From Desulfurococcales archaeon (GTDB lineage Archaea > Thermoproteota > Thermoprotei_A > Sulfolobales > NBVN01): a stretch of 9,980 nt of DNA. Location of the stretch: positions 1 through 9,980 of the forward strand of contig JAGGUC010000062.1 of NCBI GenBank assembly GCA_021158735.1, given 5' to 3'. The notes beneath the pieces were generated by a model. It was not told the DNA's origin. It ran no database searches and saw only the letters and a list, made by a program, of their open reading frames with translations. Positions within the stretch are counted from its first letter, which is position 1; every line of letters starts with the position of its first letter. The translations under genes and the position numbers were made by a program. This document shows, in pieces, positions 6,721 through 9,980 of the stretch.

Positions 6721-6765
6721 ATAATCAAAAATTAAATAGGTAGTTGATTATTGTATCTAATAATC
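6721..6765 (-). promoter_or_regulatory. Putative promoter of the GPN-GTPase gene with overlapping inverted repeats
   Basis: The amrS-GPN gap contains three copies of ATAATC in alternating orientation. Perfect pairs are ATAATCAA (6721-6728) with TTGATTAT (6744-6751), and GATTATT (6746-6752) with AATAATC (6759-6765, 6-base loop). The two pairings share the middle copy, so they exclude each other in a transcript. A TATA-like CTATTTAATTT (minus, around 6740-6730) lies between the outer arms, about 36 bases before the ATG at 6699. It may be an operator around the promoter, a 3' hairpin of the amrS transcript, or chance in AT-rich DNA. Confidence 0.4.
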
Positions 6766-6772
6766 TACGACC

Positions 6773-7870
6773 TTAAATAAATAATCCTGCTCTCTTACTG
6801 TAGCTACCCACTATGTTTAACTTAAACCCACACTTAGGGCATCTGTTATTGGTGTCCAACCTCCACTCAATTATATCGAAGCCAAACCTCTTTACCACTA
6901 AGCTACCGCAGTTAGGGCAGTAGGTGTGCTCTAGTGGATGTCCTGGGACATTACCTATGTAAACATAGTGCAGGCCCTCTTCCTTAGCTACCTTAGCTAA
7001 CTTCTCAAGCAACTCCACGGGTGTTGGAGGGACATCAGTTAACTTGAAGTGCGGGTAGAACCTTAGGAGATGGAATGGTGTTTCAGGCCCTAGATTCTCT
7101 ACTATCCATCTGGCTAACTTAGAGATGTCCTCCGCACTATCACCATACTTAGGGACGACTAAGTTCGTTATCTCTAAGAATACTCCCTTACGCTTCATTT
7201 CGATCAACGTATCAAATATGGGTGTCGGGTCATGGACGCCCATGTATTTTCTATAGAAGTCCTTGTTCCCGCCACCTTTGAAGTCTACAGTTGCAGCATC
7301 TAAGTATGGAGCTAACTCATCAATTGCTTCAGTGGTCATGTAGCCGTTAGTGACCATAGTATTAAAGAGTCCTTCCCTTTTAGCTAGTTTAGCTACGTCA
7401 AGCATGTATTCATAGAATATTGTGGGTTCATTGTAGGTATAGCTCATGCCGTCAGCCCTATCAGTCTTGGCTATTTCAATGAGTCTCTCAGGAGGTACGT
7501 ACTCACCGAATATTTCATGTCTCCGCGACTGACTTATTGTCCAGTTCTGACAGAACATACACATGAAGTTACAGCCAGCTGTCGAGATCGAAAATACGTG
7601 GGTTCCTGGCCGGAAGTGCATCAACGGCTTCTTTTCAATAGGGTCAAGATTTGCAGCTGTTAGCAAGCCATATACCAACGTATATAGTCTGCCACCGCTA
7701 TTGTACCTAACACCACAGGCCCCAAAGCCTCCGTTAGATATCGGACACCTCTTATAGCATAGTAAGCACCTAACCTTACCATCATTAACCTTAACCCAGT
7801 ATTTAGCCTCCTTCACCCACGGCTTGCTCAGGTCGGGCTTCCACTGCTTACCTGAAGACAATACTTCCAT
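6773..7870 (-). CDS. amrS: AmmeMemoRadiSam-system radical SAM enzyme (AmrS type, COG1180)
   Basis: The radical SAM cluster motif is CNFMCMFC (Cys100, Cys104, Cys107; CxxxCxxC), followed by QNWTISQ and SYTYNEPT, which mark the AmrS branch of the COG1180 proteins formerly likened to pyruvate-formate-lyase activases. An N-terminal cysteine set (35, 38, 42, 52; CLLCYKRCPISNGGFGACGV) and a C-terminal zinc-ribbon-like set (CPNCG at 318-322, CPKCG at 344-348) are also typical. At 365 residues it is full length. The enzyme binds a 4Fe-4S cluster and SAM in the cytoplasm and is oxygen sensitive. It is named for co-occurrence with AMMECR1 and Memo proteins; its substrate is not established, and neither partner is encoded in this window. 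The ATG at 7870 has AGGG directly before it and a TATA-like element about 32 bases upstream. The gene is divergent from the PRPP synthetase gene. Confidence 0.92.
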   Translation of the reverse strand: MEVLSSGKQWKPDLSKPWVKEAKYWVKVNDGKVRCLLCYKRCPISNGGFGACGVRYNSGGRLYTLVYGLLTAANLDPIEKKPLMHFRPGTHVFSISTAGCNFMCMFCQNWTISQSRRHEIFGEYVPPERLIEIAKTDRADGMSYTYNEPTIFYEYMLDVAKLAKREGLFNTMVTNGYMTTEAIDELAPYLDAATVDFKGGGNKDFYRKYMGVHDPTPIFDTLIEMKRKGVFLEITNLVVPKYGDSAEDISKLARWIVENLGPETPFHLLRFYPHFKLTDVPPTPVELLEKLAKVAKEEGLHYVYIGNVPGHPLEHTYCPNCGSLVVKRFGFDIIEWRLDTNNRCPKCGFKLNIVGSYSKRAGLFI

Positions 7871-7982
7871 CCCTATATGACATTAATTACTTGGCAGGTA
7901 ATTAAGTTAGGTGTGAAAATGACTTAACTGTAAATTACCTTATATTAACCTCGTATACTCATAATTAATTACGGTGCTGAAA
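7871..7982. promoter_or_regulatory. Divergent amrS / prs promoter region with TTAATTAC repeats
   Basis: Between the two starts lies a perfect 8-bp inverted repeat: TTAATTAC (7883-7890), a 7-base spacer, and GTAATTAA (7898-7905). A third copy of TTAATTAC is at 7965-7972. The right arm overlaps a likely minus-strand TATA element (around 7902) for amrS. On the plus strand TTATATTA at 7939-7946 would start the prs transcript near 7968-7970, at the third copy, and the GGTG ribosome binding site is at 7973-7976. Symmetry and placement suggest a regulator site. The repeat unit is AT-rich, so chance cannot be excluded. Confidence 0.45.
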
Positions 7983-8891
7983 ATGATAGTGATCTCGTTG
8001 CCTGCATCGCTAGGGATTGGCAAGGAGCTATCCAGCATCTTGGGATTAAAGCACTTAGATGTAGTCTACAAATTATTTCCAGACAATGAATCATACATAA
8101 GATTTCCAGCTCATGTTGGTGGGGAGGATGTCATCCTGGTTCAGACAACATACCCTAATCAGGATAAGAGATTAATCGAGCTATTACTGGCTATAGATGC
8201 TGCTGTGTCACAAGGCGCCCGATCTGTTTCGGCCGTAGTACCCTACTTAGCTTACGCAAGGCAGGACAGAGTATTCATTGAAGGCGAGACCGTCAGTATA
8301 AGGGCACTACTGAGAGCTTTGAAGCGTGCTGGGCTAAATAGAATTTACGTAATCGACATCCATAAGGAGGACTCACTCACGTACTTTAGCGGGGAGGCCT
8401 ACAACATAGATCCGACACCACTGTTTGCCGAAGTGCTGAAGAATGAACTCCATAACCCACTAGTAGTGGCACCGGACCTAGGTGCTAAGCGGAGGGCTAG
8501 GTCCCTCGCATCATTGCTTAGAGCAGACTACACCGTCATAGAAAAACAACGGAATAGGATTACTGGGGAGGTCACACATAAGTTACCTGAAGACCTAAAC
8601 GTGAATGAGAGGGACGTAGTAATTATTGATGATATAATAAGTACGGGTGGTACCATTGCAGGTATAGCTAAGTACTTACGTAGTTTAGGAGCCAGAAGAA
8701 TAGTTGTTACAGCAAGCCATGGCTTGTTTGTAGGTAATGCTATAAGTAGACTTGAAGCTTCAGGTGTAAATGAAGTATATGTACTAAAAACGGTCGAAAA
8801 GATTTTGAGTAGTGGTAATATTAACGTCCTTGATCCAGCGTCATTAATTGCTGGTAAATTGCACGGGACACTTCCCATTAGTAGTGACTAA
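7983..8891 (+). CDS. prs: Ribose-phosphate diphosphokinase (PRPP synthetase)
   Basis: This 302-residue enzyme transfers diphosphate from ATP to ribose 5-phosphate to make PRPP, the precursor for purine, pyrimidine, histidine and tryptophan synthesis. Visible signatures (numbered from the chosen ATG) are FPDNESYIR near 32-40, VVPYLAYARQDR at 85-96 (ATP-binding loop region), the catalytic-site strand DIHKED at 125-130, APDLGAKRRA at 163-172 and the PRPP-binding loop VVIIDDIISTGGT at 212-224. It is archaeal-type in length and pattern, lacking some insertions of bacterial enzymes. I chose the ATG at 7983 because GGTG lies six bases upstream. The GTG at 7974, which would add three residues, is part of that ribosome binding site. 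A TATA-like box at 7939-7946 gives a leader of about 15 bases. Trm-G10 follows 50 bases later on the same strand. Confidence 0.93.
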   Translation: MIVISLPASLGIGKELSSILGLKHLDVVYKLFPDNESYIRFPAHVGGEDVILVQTTYPNQDKRLIELLLAIDAAVSQGARSVSAVVPYLAYARQDRVFIEGETVSIRALLRALKRAGLNRIYVIDIHKEDSLTYFSGEAYNIDPTPLFAEVLKNELHNPLVVAPDLGAKRRARSLASLLRADYTVIEKQRNRITGEVTHKLPEDLNVNERDVVIIDDIISTGGTIAGIAKYLRSLGARRIVVTASHGLFVGNAISRLEASGVNEVYVLKTVEKILSSGNINVLDPASLIAGKLHGTLPISSD

Positions 8892-8941
8892 GGCCTTATA
8901 CCCTAGTAATTATTTGATATGTAAGGGCTAAGGTGTGAGTA
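8889..8941 (+). promoter_or_regulatory. prs/trmG10 gap: palindrome, TATA-like boxes and ribosome binding site
   Basis: The prs stop codon begins a perfect 10-bp palindrome, TAAGGCCTTA (8889-8898), overlapping a TATA-like CTTATAC. A second TATA-like stretch, TAATTATTTGAT, starts near 8906. GGTG at 8932-8935 lies six bases before the GTG start at 8942 and decides that start. The gap could hold an independent promoter for Trm-G10, or the two genes may be co-transcribed. Confidence 0.35.
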
Positions 8942-9970
8942 GTGCTAATTTACATATGTTTGTCCGGCGAGCACAGAACACTACCTGCGTCGGAGGCTAA
9001 GGCTATAGCTGAAGCTGAGGGAGTCCCCCTCAAGATAATGGCCCACCTAGACCAAGTATTAATAGCTGAGGGCGATCCATTATACTTCAGGTTGCTGGAT
9101 ATTAGGGCAGCATTTATCAAAAGTGCAGGCATCATAGTTGGTATTACGGAATCAAATAGCGGAATAGAGGGAGTTAGAAAAATTTTGCGTGACGTAAACC
9201 TGGGTGACCTCAACATACGCAATATATCTTTTAAGAGGATAAAACACTATGGTGAGGAAATAAAGTACACAGACTTCGTTAACTTGATTAAAGATTTTTT
9301 TCCAGAGCTACGTACTGGATCTAAAAAAACGAGGTCGAGTAGTACCTTAGAGATTATACTGAGTGATGGACTAGCAATTATTGGTGTTAGGAAGTACGCT
9401 CGCGACTTGAGTAAGTTCAGGGACAGAGATCCTCAGAAAAGACCAGTATATAGGCCGGGCACATTATCGCCAGAATTATCGAGGCTATTTGTCAATTTAA
9501 GTAGGGCAAGTATTAATAGAAACGACGTATTCCTAGATCCTTTTTGCGGCATCGGCGGCTTCCTACTTGAAGCATGCGTCATAGGGCTAAGAACTTACGG
9601 ATGTGATATAAACCCACAGTATGTGGAGGGGACTATTCAAAACCTGCGGTACTATGACTGTACACCAAACGTAGTTGTGGCGGACGCATGCAGAATGCCT
9701 TTCTCACGTGCTGACGCAATAGGGACGGACCCACCCTACGGTAGACTAACTAGAGCTTCAGGACGCGGTGACCTCCGCCGCTTAATGCTCGACTTTCTGG
9801 AAGAGGCATACAAGATCATGAGAAAAAACAGGCATATGGTTTTCGCTCAAAAGCATGGCGTTATTAGGGAAAGTGACATAGAAAACCTCGGTTTCGAGAT
9901 CGTTGAAGTCCACAAGAACTGGGTGCATGGATCGCTCACACGTGACATATTTGTGGTGAGGAAGGTTTGA
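8942..9970 (+). CDS. tRNA (guanine(10)-N2)-dimethyltransferase Trm-G10
   Basis: This 342-residue protein has an N-terminal ferredoxin-like plus THUMP region (about residues 1-150) for tRNA binding and a C-terminal Rossmann methyltransferase. The linker R(D)PQKRPVYRPGTLSPELSR (near 163-181) is typical of the archaeal Trm-G10/Trm11 family. Methyltransferase motif I is FLDPFCGIGGFLLEA (197-211), the acidic residue after strand 2 is in GCDINP (220-225), and catalytic motif IV is TDPPYGR (262-268). The family methylates the exocyclic N2 of guanosine 10 in tRNA using SAM, producing m2G and m2,2G, which stabilise the tRNA core in thermophiles. The GTG start at 8942 follows GGTG with six-base spacing. 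Length is normal for the family. It is downstream of prs on the same strand. A DNA methyltransferase is unlikely because of the THUMP region and the DPPYG context. Confidence 0.9.
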   Translation: MLIYICLSGEHRTLPASEAKAIAEAEGVPLKIMAHLDQVLIAEGDPLYFRLLDIRAAFIKSAGIIVGITESNSGIEGVRKILRDVNLGDLNIRNISFKRIKHYGEEIKYTDFVNLIKDFFPELRTGSKKTRSSSTLEIILSDGLAIIGVRKYARDLSKFRDRDPQKRPVYRPGTLSPELSRLFVNLSRASINRNDVFLDPFCGIGGFLLEACVIGLRTYGCDINPQYVEGTIQNLRYYDCTPNVVVADACRMPFSRADAIGTDPPYGRLTRASGRGDLRRLMLDFLEEAYKIMRKNRHMVFAQKHGVIRESDIENLGFEIVEVHKNWVHGSLTRDIFVVRKV

Positions 9971-9980
9971 AGACACTGAA
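9967..9980 (+). CDS. Possible start of a next gene (TTG overlapping the Trm-G10 stop)
   Basis: A TTG at 9967 overlaps the Trm-G10 stop as TTGA and is preceded by GGTGAGG (9955-9961) with a five-base spacer, the arrangement used by coupled genes in this genome. Only four full codons (M K T L) fit before the window ends, so it may be chance. Confidence 0.2.

Noticed and set aside
7563..7757. 64-codon plus-strand open frame inside amrS
   Set aside because: It is antisense to the radical SAM cysteine region of a clearly real gene, with no independent evidence.
8620..8650. C-box-like TGATGAT in the plus strand
   Set aside because: It encodes the conserved DDI of the PRPP loop, and no properly spaced D box follows.
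8528..8878. 116-codon minus-strand open frame inside prs
   Set aside because: It is antisense to the PRPP-binding loop and C-terminus of PRPP synthetase and has no recognisable features.
1..9980. CRISPR array, insertion sequence, tRNA or rRNA
   Set aside because: No regularly spaced direct repeats, transposase motifs, cloverleaf-like segments or rRNA-like sequence were seen; coding regions fill almost the whole window.

Overview
The window looks like a chromosomal segment of a thermophilic archaeon of the Thermoproteota (crenarchaeal, Thermoprotei type). The evidence is the gene content: an Lhr-type helicase, a membrane-bound HerA-type ATPase, DUF373 and COG1340 proteins, a stand-alone beta subunit of ADP-forming acyl-CoA synthetase, a GPN-loop GTPase, AmrS, an archaeal PRPP synthetase and archaeal Trm-G10. 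GGTG or GAGG ribosome binding sites, TATA-like boxes 24-28 bases before several starts, and GTG/TTG starts fit this. No genus can be named from the sequence alone. I see no mobile element, CRISPR array, tRNA or rRNA, and no gene-free stretch over about 110 bases.

Layout. Positions 1-1008 (minus) hold the N-terminal 336 codons of an Lhr-like superfamily 2 helicase that runs off the left edge. A 50-base divergent promoter separates it from a plus-strand gene (1059-2765) for a polytopic membrane protein with a C-terminal HerA/VirB4-type ATPase. A small charge-polarised protein of unknown function follows (2802-3116). The next five genes are all on the minus strand. In transcription order they are AmrS (7870-6773), a GPN-loop GTPase (6699-5890), the acyl-CoA synthetase beta subunit (5832-5113), a coiled-coil protein (5081-4215) and an overlapping DUF373 membrane protein (4222-3137). 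A second divergent promoter region (7871-7982) separates AmrS from the plus-strand PRPP synthetase (7983-8891) and Trm-G10 (8942-9970).

How the genes relate. Most are housekeeping: tRNA modification (Trm-G10), nucleotide precursor supply (PRPP synthetase), energy-conserving acyl-CoA metabolism (ACD beta) and a GTPase probably involved in RNA polymerase or other complex assembly. The less understood parts are the membrane HerA-type ATPase next to the Lhr helicase, the small acidic/basic protein behind it, and the translationally overlapping pair of coiled-coil and six-pass membrane protein. These are the best places to look for an undescribed system. The intergenic regions also carry several short perfect inverted repeats overlapping likely TATA boxes, which may be regulator binding sites.
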